64,000 nucleotides of DNA, taken from contig JAKLHK010000003.1 of NCBI GenBank assembly GCA_022710185.1, positions 124,001-188,000 on the forward strand, read 5' to 3'. This document shows positions 54,212-61,282 of this stretch, piece by piece. The notes below the pieces were generated by a model. It was not told where the DNA came from. It made no database searches and saw nothing but the letters and a program-made list of their open reading frames with translations. Each line of letters opens with the position of its first letter. Within the stretch, counting starts at the first letter, position 1. The position numbers and the translations under genes are program-made. This DNA is from Bacteroidota bacterium (GTDB lineage Bacteria; Bacteroidota; Bacteroidia; Bacteroidales; JAGNHN01).

Positions 54212-54928
54212 ATGAACCAGCGGAACCGGATTTTCTTGATGATTCTGGGGCTCATGCTGACCCTGTCCCTGGTCCAGGCGCAGCGCAGGGTTCAGATCAA
54301 TCTTCCCAAGTACGACCTCAAGGATTACCACTTCGGGTTCATCCTGGGGGTGAACCAGATGTTCTTCTCCGTAGACCGCGTGCCTGAATTCAACGAGCTG
54401 GACTCCCTGTACATCCTGGAGTCCACGCCGGAAATGGGTTTTAACATCGGTATCGTGTCCAACCTGCGGCTGGCAGAGAACTGGGACCTGAGGTTCATTC
54501 CAACCCTGTCGTTCGGGCAGCGTAACCTGCACTATACTTTCCTGCTCAACGACAAGCAGTATTACGAGGACAAGAAGATGATCGAGTCCACGCATATCGA
54601 TTTCCCCTTCAACCTCAAGTTCAAGTCGCACCGCATCAATAATTTCCGGGCCTATGTGCTGAGCGGCGTCAAGTTCAGCATCGACCTGGCTTCACAGGCC
54701 AAGAAGAAGGAGCAGGACGACGAGTTAAGGGTGAAGCTGGAGCGCGACGATATGGCGGCCGAATTTGGGGTCGGCTTCGATTTCTATACCCACTTCTTCA
54801 AGTTCGGCACCGAACTCAAGATGTCGTATGGGGTCCGTGACCTCCTCAGGCATGAGAACAACGCCTATTCCCGGGGGATAGAGAAGCTGAACTCCAAGAT
54901 ATTCCAGTTGTCGCTCACTTTTGAATGA
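54212..54928 (+). CDS. porT: T9SS protein PorT
   Basis: A 238-residue outer-membrane beta-barrel. A signal peptide ending LVQAQ is followed by NLPKYDLKDYHFGFILGVNQM, the PorT signature, then strands such as MGFNIGIVSNLRLAENWDLRFIP and a final FQLSLTF strand that closes the barrel. PorT is required for T9SS function in Porphyromonas. It follows menG with its own promoter box and precedes an unknown gene by 24 bases. Confidence 0.9.
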   Translation: MNQRNRIFLMILGLMLTLSLVQAQRRVQINLPKYDLKDYHFGFILGVNQMFFSVDRVPEFNELDSLYILESTPEMGFNIGIVSNLRLAENWDLRFIPTLSFGQRNLHYTFLLNDKQYYEDKKMIESTHIDFPFNLKFKSHRINNFRAYVLSGVKFSIDLASQAKKKEQDDELRVKLERDDMAAEFGVGFDFYTHFFKFGTELKMSYGVRDLLRHENNAYSRGIEKLNSKIFQLSLTFE

Positions 54929-54952
54929 TCCCAGGATCCCACAGCCTGAAGC

Positions 54953-55648
54953 ATGGAAAAGGAAGACCTCAGCCAACGTGTTTTTGAGAACCTGGTGCAG
55001 AAGGGTACCCTGAAGCAACAGGTATATGCCAACACCCTGGAAGCCTTCCGCATGCTCAAGCGGGAGGTGGCCCGGGTGGCAGCCGACTACAAGCAGAGCG
55101 CAGCAGGGCGATCAGGGAAGATCCCGGTGGAGTATACCGACCGGGGAGAGTTCGAAGGGGAGCTGCAGTTTGCCGGAGACGTCCTGCTTTTCATGATGCA
55201 CACCAATGTGTTCGAAATCCCCCGTGACCATGCGGTGATGCGGACCCCCTACCTGAGGGAGGACAAGGAGCGATCCTATTGCGGAATCATCAACATCTTC
55301 AACTTCCTTGCAGATTCGTTCCGATACAATCGCATGAACGACAGCGGTTATCTCATTGGAAGGGTGTTCGTGAACAAGGACAGGCACTATTTCATTGAGG
55401 GCAAGCGGGAGGTTGGCATGCTGTACCCCAATTTCCCTACGGCTGTGTTCAATGCCGGGGCCATACGGGAGCTGGTGCTGTCGGCCATGCAGTACAGCGT
55501 CGATTTCGACCTCCTGACCCCACCCTACGACGCGGTGAAGGAGGTTACGGTGAACGAAATACGTACGGCCCTGGACAACATGCAGTTAAAGACGGCAAAG
55601 CGGATGGGTTACCGCTTCCAGGCGGACAATGGGAATGGGGATTCTTAA
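54953..55648 (+). CDS. Conserved hypothetical protein downstream of porT
   Basis: A 231-residue soluble protein with no signal peptide or membrane helix. The first 60 residues are helical and charged (LKQQVYANTLEAFRMLKREVARVA). A mixed alpha/beta core follows with GDVLLFMMHTNVFEIPRDH, SYCGIINIFNFLADSF and GYLIGRVFVNKDRHYFIEGKRE. The pattern of buried and charged residues and normal codon use show that it is a real gene. I do not recognise the family. It is probably cotranscribed with porT. Confidence 0.68.
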   Translation: MEKEDLSQRVFENLVQKGTLKQQVYANTLEAFRMLKREVARVAADYKQSAAGRSGKIPVEYTDRGEFEGELQFAGDVLLFMMHTNVFEIPRDHAVMRTPYLREDKERSYCGIINIFNFLADSFRYNRMNDSGYLIGRVFVNKDRHYFIEGKREVGMLYPNFPTAVFNAGAIRELVLSAMQYSVDFDLLTPPYDAVKEVTVNEIRTALDNMQLKTAKRMGYRFQADNGNGDS

Positions 55649-55665
55649 GATTTTTGGGGCTGGTT

Positions 55666-55697
55666 TTTGGACAAATGAAAGAATTGACCTATTTTTG
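55666..55697 (+). promoter_or_regulatory. Bacteroidota promoter of tRNA-Glu
   Basis: A -33 TTTG at 55666-55669, a 20-base spacer, and a -7 TATTTTTG at 55690-55697, ending 18 bases before the tRNA. This is the best-spaced promoter in the window. Confidence 0.78.
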
Positions 55698-55715
55698 CAC
55701 CTCCAAACCAGAAAT

Positions 55716-55787
55716 GGCCCGTTCGTATAGGGGTTAGTACGCCAGGTTTTCATCCTGGTAACAGGGGTTCGAATCCCCTACGGGCTA
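55716..55787 (+). tRNA. tRNA-Glu (anticodon UUC)
   Basis: A full cloverleaf can be drawn. The acceptor stem GGCCCGT pairs with ACGGGCT (first pair G-U), the anticodon stem CCAGG/CCTGG encloses TTTTCAT with anticodon TTC, and the T arm GGGGTTCGAATCCCC is standard. CCA is not encoded, as is usual in this phylum. Confidence 0.97.
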
Positions 55788-55790
55788 CGG

Positions 55791-55840
55791 AAACAGAGCG
55801 AGAGTGAGCGCGGCAGCGAACATTCTCGCTCTGTTTTTAT
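55791..55840 (+). terminator. Terminator of tRNA-Glu
   Basis: ACAGAGCGAGA pairs with TCTCGCTCTGT around a GC-rich loop and is followed by TTTTAT. Confidence 0.85.
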
Positions 55841-55920
55841 CTCAAAACTCCCTCACACTCACACACTCTCTCCCCCGCCCACACCCGCATCATAGATTTC
55901 TTCCTTCTAATAAAAAATAG

Positions 55921-55936
55921 CTACTCATTTGAGTAG
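55921..55936. promoter_or_regulatory. Palindrome, candidate LuxR-type regulator site upstream of an RNA candidate
   Basis: CTACTCATTTGAGTAG: perfect 7-base arms with a 2-base centre. The first 13 bases recur exactly at 58501-58513, upstream of the sensory operon. A weak -7 box TATCTTCA (55990-55997) lies about 60 bases downstream, a distance that suits an activator site. Confidence 0.6.
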
Positions 55937-56000
55937 TCATTTTGCATTGAGGACTACCGGACGGCTTGCATTACCCCTTTTCAGCACTGTATCTTCACTC

Positions 56001-56142
56001 CCGAAAAAAAGGACCTGGCACCCGTGCACAAGAGTGTGTGGCATTAGGGGGGTGCAGCGTCCTGAACATACACTTTCTCAGGGGACGCTGAGAACCAGGA
56101 AGCCGAAAGGGGACATCAGGACCCTACGGCTTCCTCTTGTTT
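56001..56142 (+). ncRNA. Candidate structured small RNA
   Basis: A stretch of about 140 bases without a believable reading frame. It can form AGGAC/GTCCT with inner CACCC/GGGTG (56010-56063), an alternative AGCGTCC/GGACGCT (56056-56089) that competes for the same bases, and a strong terminator AGGAAGCCG/CGGCTTCCT (56098-56135) with CTTGTTTT after it. It sits 60 bases downstream of a palindrome shared with the neighbouring regulator operon and runs convergent to that operon. No Rfam family is recognised; 6S RNA was considered and not supported. The 5' end is approximate. Confidence 0.5.
56098..56142 (+). terminator. Rho-independent terminator of the candidate small RNA
   Basis: Nine-base arms AGGAAGCCG and CGGCTTCCT, inner GGG/CCC pairs, and a CTTGTTTT tail on the plus strand. 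On the minus strand no T-run follows, so it belongs to a plus-strand transcript although no plus-strand gene precedes it. Confidence 0.78.
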
Positions 56143-56184
56143 TATGATGGGCCCGTGCTTCTTCCGTTTGGGCATCCTTGCGGC

Positions 56185-56802
56185 TCAGGGATGGTAAGCG
56201 AGGTAACGTTTGATCAGGGTCGGCAGGGTGCAGTTGTTCTTCTTGAGCATATCGCGGCGGTAGGCGCGCACGGTGTGAAAGCTCTTGCCCATCCGCTCTG
56301 CGATCTCGTTCAGATCACAGCCTTCAATGGTCATTTTCAGTGCTTCCTCCTCCATGAGGGTAAGCCGGGGGGCTTCGAAGAATTCCTCATGACGGCTTCT
56401 TTCCAGTACTTCCCGGGTATGGGGGCAGAGGAAAGGGTTGAGGGGGTCCAGGTGAGCAAAGCCGTAGCGGAGTACATCCAGGGGCGAGGTCTTGAGTATG
56501 TAGCCCGCTGCGCCCAGGTCAAGGGCCTTTTTTACAAATTCCTGGTTCACATATCCGGTGAGCACCACGCAGGGCACCCTTTGCTGCCGGCAGGCTTCCA
56601 GGAGATCGAAGCGGATTTGCCCGTCGAAGCCCAGGTCGCTGACCACCAAAGCGTAAGCGCTGGTTTTCATGGCAGAAAGCCCGTTACGAATGTCGCTTCG
56701 CACATCGATCAGCGCATCCGGGTGTACCTGGTGCAGTATCTCCCTCACGGTCTGCTGCACCACGGCATGGTCTTCAACCAACAATATTTTGGGTAGCATC
56801 AT
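56185..56802 (-). CDS. LuxR/NarL-family response regulator
   Basis: A 205-residue regulator. The receiver domain has ILLVEDH at the start, the phospho-acceptor aspartate in VVSDLGF near residue 58, VVLTGY with the conserved threonine and AAGYILKT with the conserved lysine near 105. The C-terminal helix-turn-helix is LTLMEEEALKMTIEGCDLNEIAERMGKSFHTVRAYR, a LuxR type. The start overlaps the histidine kinase stop in ATGATG. It is the last gene of the operon starting at 58427 and probably binds the palindromic sites at 55921 and 58501; that is inference. Confidence 0.9.
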   Translation of the reverse strand: MMLPKILLVEDHAVVQQTVREILHQVHPDALIDVRSDIRNGLSAMKTSAYALVVSDLGFDGQIRFDLLEACRQQRVPCVVLTGYVNQEFVKKALDLGAAGYILKTSPLDVLRYGFAHLDPLNPFLCPHTREVLERSRHEEFFEAPRLTLMEEEALKMTIEGCDLNEIAERMGKSFHTVRAYRRDMLKKNNCTLPTLIKRYLAYHP

Positions 56803-57527
56803 AGCTTGACGGTAATGGTTTCCAGGGTCATCTGCTCACTGAGCTCGTAGGAGCGGGTACCATTGATGTAACGCAGCCTTTCCCCGATGATGCTCTGTCC
56901 CCTGCGGCTACGCTTGATTTTCAGCTCCTTTTCCCCGGGGTTGGGATAATACAGGGAGAGTTCGATCCAGCCTGGGCCTTCCGTGGCTTCGATTTGGATA
57001 TAAGGTGGAGCCACATGCTTTATGGCATTGAGGAGGAGTTCCTGTATCACCCGGTAGAGGTGGATCCGTATCCTTTCCGGCACCACACTGCGTATCTCGT
57101 AATTCATGGCCACCTCGCATTTTCTGTTGGACAGGATCTCCACCAGGTAGCTGAGGCTGTGGTCGAAAGGTTCATCCAGGATACGCATGGGGTAGAGCTC
57201 CTGGTTTTTAAGCCGGAGCTCGTTGCTCAGCTTATCGATGAGCGCATCGATGGCCTGCACCTTCGATCCCTCATCCTTGCCCAGGGTGGCCAGCCGGGTG
57301 CGGATCTGCATAGAGAAGGGCCCATAGAGGTCGTGCAGTTCCATGGAGATACGCTGGCGTTCCTTTTCCAGGTCGTCGAGGTATTTGTTCCGCAGCAGCT
57401 TCATCAGTCGGTATTGACGCAGGTAGTAGAGGATGAGACCAATGCCCAGCCCGCCGATGACCAGTACGAAGGGCAGGAGTACCACCAGCAGGCGGAGGAA
57501 CTCAGCGTGCGTTTGCATATCGTGCAA
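56799..57527 (-). CDS. Sensor histidine kinase, HisKA_3 type
   Basis: A 242-residue kinase with one N-terminal membrane helix (about residues 10-33) and almost no extracellular part. The phospho-acceptor histidine is in ERQRISMELHDLYGP near residue 67, the N box is VIQELLLNAIKHV near 163, and a shortened G region follows (RRGQSIIGERL). It resembles NarX/DesK-type kinases that act on LuxR-type regulators. Without its own sensor domain it may read signals through the membrane protein encoded just upstream, whose gene overlaps it by up to 26 bases. Confidence 0.85.
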   Translation of the reverse strand: MHDMQTHAEFLRLLVVLLPFVLVIGGLGIGLILYYLRQYRLMKLLRNKYLDDLEKERQRISMELHDLYGPFSMQIRTRLATLGKDEGSKVQAIDALIDKLSNELRLKNQELYPMRILDEPFDHSLSYLVEILSNRKCEVAMNYEIRSVVPERIRIHLYRVIQELLLNAIKHVAPPYIQIEATEGPGWIELSLYYPNPGEKELKIKRSRRGQSIIGERLRYINGTRSYELSEQMTLETITVKL

Positions 57528-58122
57528 TATACGTAGCCCGGATGAATAGTACCACCAAATTCATTGCTATGCCGATTTCCAGCATATCAGGGATAAAGTC
57601 CAGGTGGATATCGGATTCTTCAAGATAGGACATGGTCGCCCCCAGCGCAATATTGGACGATATCAGCATTCCCTGGAAGAAATCGAGCCCGGCTTTGCGG
57701 GAATAGCGAACCAGAATGAACAGGGTCAGGAGTATACTGGAAATGCTTCCAATCCAATAGAGATTGCTGATATGTGTGTTGGGCAGGAAGACCATGCCGG
57801 CAACAGATAAGCCCAATCCGACCAGGATGAGGTAATCGGACCTCCGGCTGCTGCCTCGCAGTTGCAGCGCCAGCAGGCAGAGGATAGGAAAGCTGATGTC
57901 GTAAATGTTCAGTATTTGGGAAGGGCTGAAAAGCGGGATCAACCTAAAGAAAACCATTACAAATAGATCATAATATGTACCCACCACGATAAAAAATCGC
58001 TCCAGATGCTGCATACCGGTGCACGGTCTGGCCGGGAACACCTTATACCTCAGAAACACCCCAACGGCCACAAGGCTTGTAAGGGTGTTCAGCACCATGG
58101 TGAGAAAGGACAAGGTACTCAT
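57502..58122 (-). CDS. Seven-helix membrane protein of a sensory operon, unknown
   Basis: A 206-residue protein with about seven membrane helices and short loops (MSTLSFLTMVLNTLTSLVAVGVFL, then YYDLFVMVFFRLIPLF and others). No transport or enzyme motif is seen. Its placement between a small cysteine-rich protein gene and a sensor-less histidine kinase gene suggests a signal-receiving membrane partner, like 7TM sensory domains, which is inference. MSTLSF at 58122 is chosen since it overlaps the upstream stop in ATGA; a longer in-frame start at 58173 would overlap by 55 bases. Confidence 0.7.
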   Translation of the reverse strand: MSTLSFLTMVLNTLTSLVAVGVFLRYKVFPARPCTGMQHLERFFIVVGTYYDLFVMVFFRLIPLFSPSQILNIYDISFPILCLLALQLRGSSRRSDYLILVGLGLSVAGMVFLPNTHISNLYWIGSISSILLTLFILVRYSRKAGLDFFQGMLISSNIALGATMSYLEESDIHLDFIPDMLEIGIAMNLVVLFIRATYIARYANAR

Positions 58123-58427
58123 TGATCGATCAGTGGGGAGTCCTGGGAGCAATCCGGAGGACAGGAGTAACACCGGTCCAGGATATAGCTGTCTACCATA
58201 TCCTGATTGTCCTCGTCTACCGTCACGGCCACCAGGGTCAGCTTTCCGGTGGAGGTAAGGCCAAGGTACAGGCAGAGTGCAACGGCGTCCTCCTGCCCGA
58301 GAAGCGTCTGGATGTCCTGTTTACTGAAGCGCAGAGCGCGGGGTTGAGAGGTGAAGCCTGACTCGGCCTGGTAGGCAAAGGTGAGCGCCTGGGCTTCGGA
58401 AAGACTGATGAAGTTCGATTCCGGCAT
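58119..58427 (-). CDS. Small protein with a C-terminal CPPxC motif, unknown function
   Basis: A 102-residue soluble protein. It begins NFISLSEAQALTFAYQAE, has a strand-rich centre (VALCLYLGLTSTGKLTLVAVTVDEDNQDM) and ends CYSCPPDCSQDSPL. I recognise this layout (LxEA start, CPxxCPP-like end) from abundant short hypothetical proteins of Bacteroidota; no function is known. The three cysteines could bind metal or form disulfides. First gene of the four-gene sensory operon. Confidence 0.68.
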   Translation of the reverse strand: MPESNFISLSEAQALTFAYQAESGFTSQPRALRFSKQDIQTLLGQEDAVALCLYLGLTSTGKLTLVAVTVDEDNQDMVDSYILDRCYSCPPDCSQDSPLIDQ

Positions 58428-58451
58428 GGGGGTGGGATTGAGTAAGTGCCC

Positions 58452-58459
58452 TAAAGATA
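58452..58459 (-). promoter_or_regulatory. -7 box of the sensory operon
   Basis: On the minus strand TATCTTTA, 25 bases before the first ATG of the operon (58427). The palindromic half-conserved site at 58501 is about 50 bases upstream of it. Confidence 0.55.
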
Positions 58460-58500
58460 ATCAAGCCTGAAGGCCTTGCGGCAGCGGCTTTAAGAAATCG

Positions 58501-58516
58501 CTACTCATTTGAGGGG
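58501..58516. promoter_or_regulatory. Candidate regulator site upstream of the sensory operon
   Basis: CTACTCATTTGAG (58501-58513) repeats exactly the first 13 bases of the palindrome at 55921; the last three bases of the 16-base site differ. Confidence 0.55.
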
Positions 58517-58524
58517 GGGCGAGG

Positions 58525-58619
<95 letters not shown>

Positions 58620-58621
58620 GA

Positions 58622-59326
58622 TCAGTGGCAGCACTCCATCTGCTGTTTCTCCACGCTGTATTTGGGGCTGAGGTAAGGAATGCCCAGGTTGAGGCCCCGG
58701 AGGATGAAGATCAGGCCGAGCAGGACGATGAAGTAAGGGATGAGCCGGCGCATGCGGTTGCGCATTCTCAGGGTAATGATGTTGGAAATCATGGCGACCG
58801 TGAACATCATGGGAACGGTACCCAATCCGAAGGCGGCCATGAACCAGGCCCCGTCGGCAGCATTGCCGGTAGCGATGGCCCCGCCAATGGCCGCATATAC
58901 CAGGCCGCAGGGAAGCAAACCATTCAGCAGCCCGATGAGGAAAAGGTTTTTCAGGCTGCCCGAGCCCATGAGCCTTGCCAGGCCGGACTTCAGTAGGGTG
59001 ATCCCCCGTCCGGCGTAGCTGGAGGGGTCGATACGGCGCGTCCATGAGCGGGGCACGAGGACCGACAGGATAAAGATGGCCCCCAGGACGATGGATACCA
59101 GTTGCTGGCTGGTGGCTGTGCTCAGGCCATAGCCAATGCTCCCGAACAGCAGACCGAACAGGCTGTAGGTTACCACGCGGCCTGCATTGTACACAATGCC
59201 ACGTGCGATTTTCTGTCCGTTGTTCCCGCCATGGACCGGCAGGGCCAGGGCGATGGGCCCGCACATCCCAACACAGTGGAAACTGCCCAGGAGCCCGATC
59301 ATCAGGGCGGTGATGAAGTCTTCCAT
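58622..59326 (-). CDS. TauE/SafE (CcoS/DsbD-like) membrane protein of the cbb3 cluster
   Basis: A 234-residue protein with six membrane helices. It begins ITALMIGLLGSFHCVGMCGPIALALP, with the CVGMC pair typical of the heavy-metal/TauE-like proteins found in cbb3 oxidase clusters; GLLPCGLVYAAIGGAI lies near residue 138. Relatives are thought to take part in copper or thiol delivery for oxidase assembly, though annotated as sulfite exporters. It is the last gene of the cbb3 operon, 3 bases after ccoH. The stop codon lies in a 14-base palindrome that follows a heptamer repeat tract. Confidence 0.83.
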   Translation of the reverse strand: MEDFITALMIGLLGSFHCVGMCGPIALALPVHGGNNGQKIARGIVYNAGRVVTYSLFGLLFGSIGYGLSTATSQQLVSIVLGAIFILSVLVPRSWTRRIDPSSYAGRGITLLKSGLARLMGSGSLKNLFLIGLLNGLLPCGLVYAAIGGAIATGNAADGAWFMAAFGLGTVPMMFTVAMISNIITLRMRNRMRRLIPYFIVLLGLIFILRGLNLGIPYLSPKYSVEKQQMECCH

Positions 59327-59329
59327 AGC

Positions 59330-59767
59330 TTAAGGAATCAGGAGCATACCTTCAGAATAATACTCCACCCCTCCGGCCTGCCATTCCACCTTCAGGGTGT
59401 AGCGTCCGGCGGTAAGAGCGCCCAGGTCCAGCAGCAGGCTGTCATTCACCGTACTGAAGTCCATGCGTTGGTCCTTGGCCTCGTTGCTGGGATTGTAGAA
59501 CACCAGGGAGCCCCGGAATTCCACCCCGGCAGCCTCGGGAAAGTCCAGCAAGAGTGTATTCCCTTTGAGCTCCCAACGCAGGGGTTCCGGGAGCTGGTCG
59601 GCACGGGCCATGCGTTCCTGCACATCCTGGAACTCCAGCTCCTTTTCGTAGTAGTCCTCGGTGACCAGCTGCACCCCCTGGCGCGAGGCCAGCAGGACAA
59701 GCACCATCATGAATACGATGAAGGCTGCGAAGAAGATCGCTGTACCTGTGCCCCAGCCTATTTTCAT
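59330..59767 (-). CDS. ccoH: FixH/CcoH-type cbb3 assembly protein
   Basis: A 145-residue protein with one N-terminal membrane helix (GTAIFFAAFIVFMMVLVLLAS) followed by VTEDYYEKELEFQDVQ, the FixH signature, and a periplasmic beta-sandwich ending YTLKVEWQAGGVEYY. FixH/CcoH interacts with the cbb3 oxidase during assembly. It sits between ccoG and the TauE-like gene. Confidence 0.88.
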   Translation of the reverse strand: MKIGWGTGTAIFFAAFIVFMMVLVLLASRQGVQLVTEDYYEKELEFQDVQERMARADQLPEPLRWELKGNTLLLDFPEAAGVEFRGSLVFYNPSNEAKDQRMDFSTVNDSLLLDLGALTAGRYTLKVEWQAGGVEYYSEGMLLIP

Positions 59768-59806
59768 GTTTCTTCGGGTTTGATATCTTGCTCAAGCTGA
59801 GGTCTG

Positions 59807-61222
59807 TCAGGGCCCCAGGAAGTTCGTTTCATCAGTTTCCAGCAAGCGATCGTCATCGTATACCCCGATGTGAATCGCTGTTTTTATGCCCTGCAGGGAT
59901 TGGGCGGGGATCACCACGAAGAAGGCCTGCTGGCTGCTCTCACCCTTGTTGAGCTTCATGGAGGGGTTACCGACCATTTCTATAGTGCCGGGCAGTCCTT
60001 CGAGTCGGAAGCTCAGGTTCAGGGTTGCGTTGGATTTGTTGACTACCTTGACGCTGTATAGGTTGCTGATAAGGCCCCCCTCCCTTTCCTGATAGGCCAT
60101 GCCGGGTGTCCTTAAGATGGTGGCTTCCAGCGAGCCCCTCAGCGAGAAGAGGAAAACGATAGCCGCTGTGAGCAGGAGAAGGAACACCGAATAGGCGATG
60201 GCCCGTCCTCCCAGCTTCCATGGGCTGCGGTTGGCGATGGAATTCTCGGAGGCCAGCCGTATGAGGCCGCGCGGCTGCCGTGTGGAGTCCATCATGTGGT
60301 CGCAGGCATCCATGCAGGCGGTACAATTGATGCATTCCAGCTGCACCCCGTTGCGGATGTCGATGCCTGTAGGACAAACATCCACGCATTGGCTGCAGTC
60401 GATGCAGTCGCCCTTACCCAGGGCCTTGCGGTCCTCCCCGCTGCGGAAACGGGCGCGTCCGCTGCTGCCTTCGCCACGGATGTAATCATAGGCCACCACT
60501 ACTGAATTGCGGTCGAGCATGACACCCTGAAGCCTTCCGTAGGGGCAGACAATGAGGCAAACCTGCTCCCGGAACCAGGCATAGATGAGAAAGAATACCA
60601 GGCTGAAGATGAGAATGGCGATGAATCCTCCAAGGCGCTCGCTCAGCGGGGACGCCAGGGTTTCCATCAGCCGGTCGGTACCGATGATATAGGCCAGGAA
60701 CGTATAGGAGATGAGGACGGCAAGCAGGTAGAACAGGGCATATTTCAGGCTGCGCTTCCAAACCTTGCGTAGGGTCCAGGGCTCCTCACGAAGTGCCCGC
60801 TGGGCACGGCTGTCGCCTTCGATCCAGTATTCGATGCGGCGGTATACCATCTCCATGAAAATGGTTTGAGGGCAGAGCCACCCGCAGAAGATCCTGCCAT
60901 AGACCACTGTGAAGGCCACGATGAACACGATGAGCAGGATCATCATGAGTACGAAGAGGTGGAAGTCCTGGGGCCAGAAGATCTGACCGAACAGCACAAA
61001 CTTGCGGCGGATGACGTCGAGCATCATCACCGGCTCCCCGTCGATGCGGAGCCAGGGGGTGAGGAAGAAAATGAGCAGGAGCAGGTAGCTGAGCCAGATC
61101 CTGTAGGTGTACAGCCGTCCTTTGGGCCGTTTCGGGAAGAGCCACCTGCGTTTTCCCCGGTCATCCACCGTGGTGATGCGATCCCTGAACGAAACCTCTG
61201 CCGAATTTGCCTGGTTTTCCAT
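59807..61222 (-). CDS. ccoG: cbb3 oxidase accessory protein CcoG (4Fe-4S)
   Basis: A 471-residue inner-membrane ferredoxin-like protein. Five membrane helices are spread over the first 370 residues, with FCGWLCPQTIFMEMVYR near residue 113. Two clusters are bound by CIDCSQCVDVCP near 273 and CINCTACMDACD near 293. The C-terminal 100 residues form a periplasmic Ig-like domain. CcoG reduces copper for delivery to the oxidase. It follows ccoP by 60 bases on the same strand. Confidence 0.93.
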   Translation of the reverse strand: MENQANSAEVSFRDRITTVDDRGKRRWLFPKRPKGRLYTYRIWLSYLLLLIFFLTPWLRIDGEPVMMLDVIRRKFVLFGQIFWPQDFHLFVLMMILLIVFIVAFTVVYGRIFCGWLCPQTIFMEMVYRRIEYWIEGDSRAQRALREEPWTLRKVWKRSLKYALFYLLAVLISYTFLAYIIGTDRLMETLASPLSERLGGFIAILIFSLVFFLIYAWFREQVCLIVCPYGRLQGVMLDRNSVVVAYDYIRGEGSSGRARFRSGEDRKALGKGDCIDCSQCVDVCPTGIDIRNGVQLECINCTACMDACDHMMDSTRQPRGLIRLASENSIANRSPWKLGGRAIAYSVFLLLLTAAIVFLFSLRGSLEATILRTPGMAYQEREGGLISNLYSVKVVNKSNATLNLSFRLEGLPGTIEMVGNPSMKLNKGESSQQAFFVVIPAQSLQGIKTAIHIGVYDDDRLLETDETNFLGP

Positions 61223-61282
61223 GGCGGGTATAGAATAAAAAAGTGAGGGGCGGCAGCCCGATGCGCCGCCCCTGAGGTATTG

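Noticed and set aside
56001..56142. 6S RNA, tmRNA, SRP RNA or RNase P as the identity of the RNA candidate
   Set aside because: The conserved motifs of these RNAs are not visible, and the length does not fit RNase P or tmRNA.
55929..56147. 72-residue reading frame over the candidate small RNA
   Set aside because: It uses a non-ATG start, is not protein-like in composition, and runs through the terminator hairpin.
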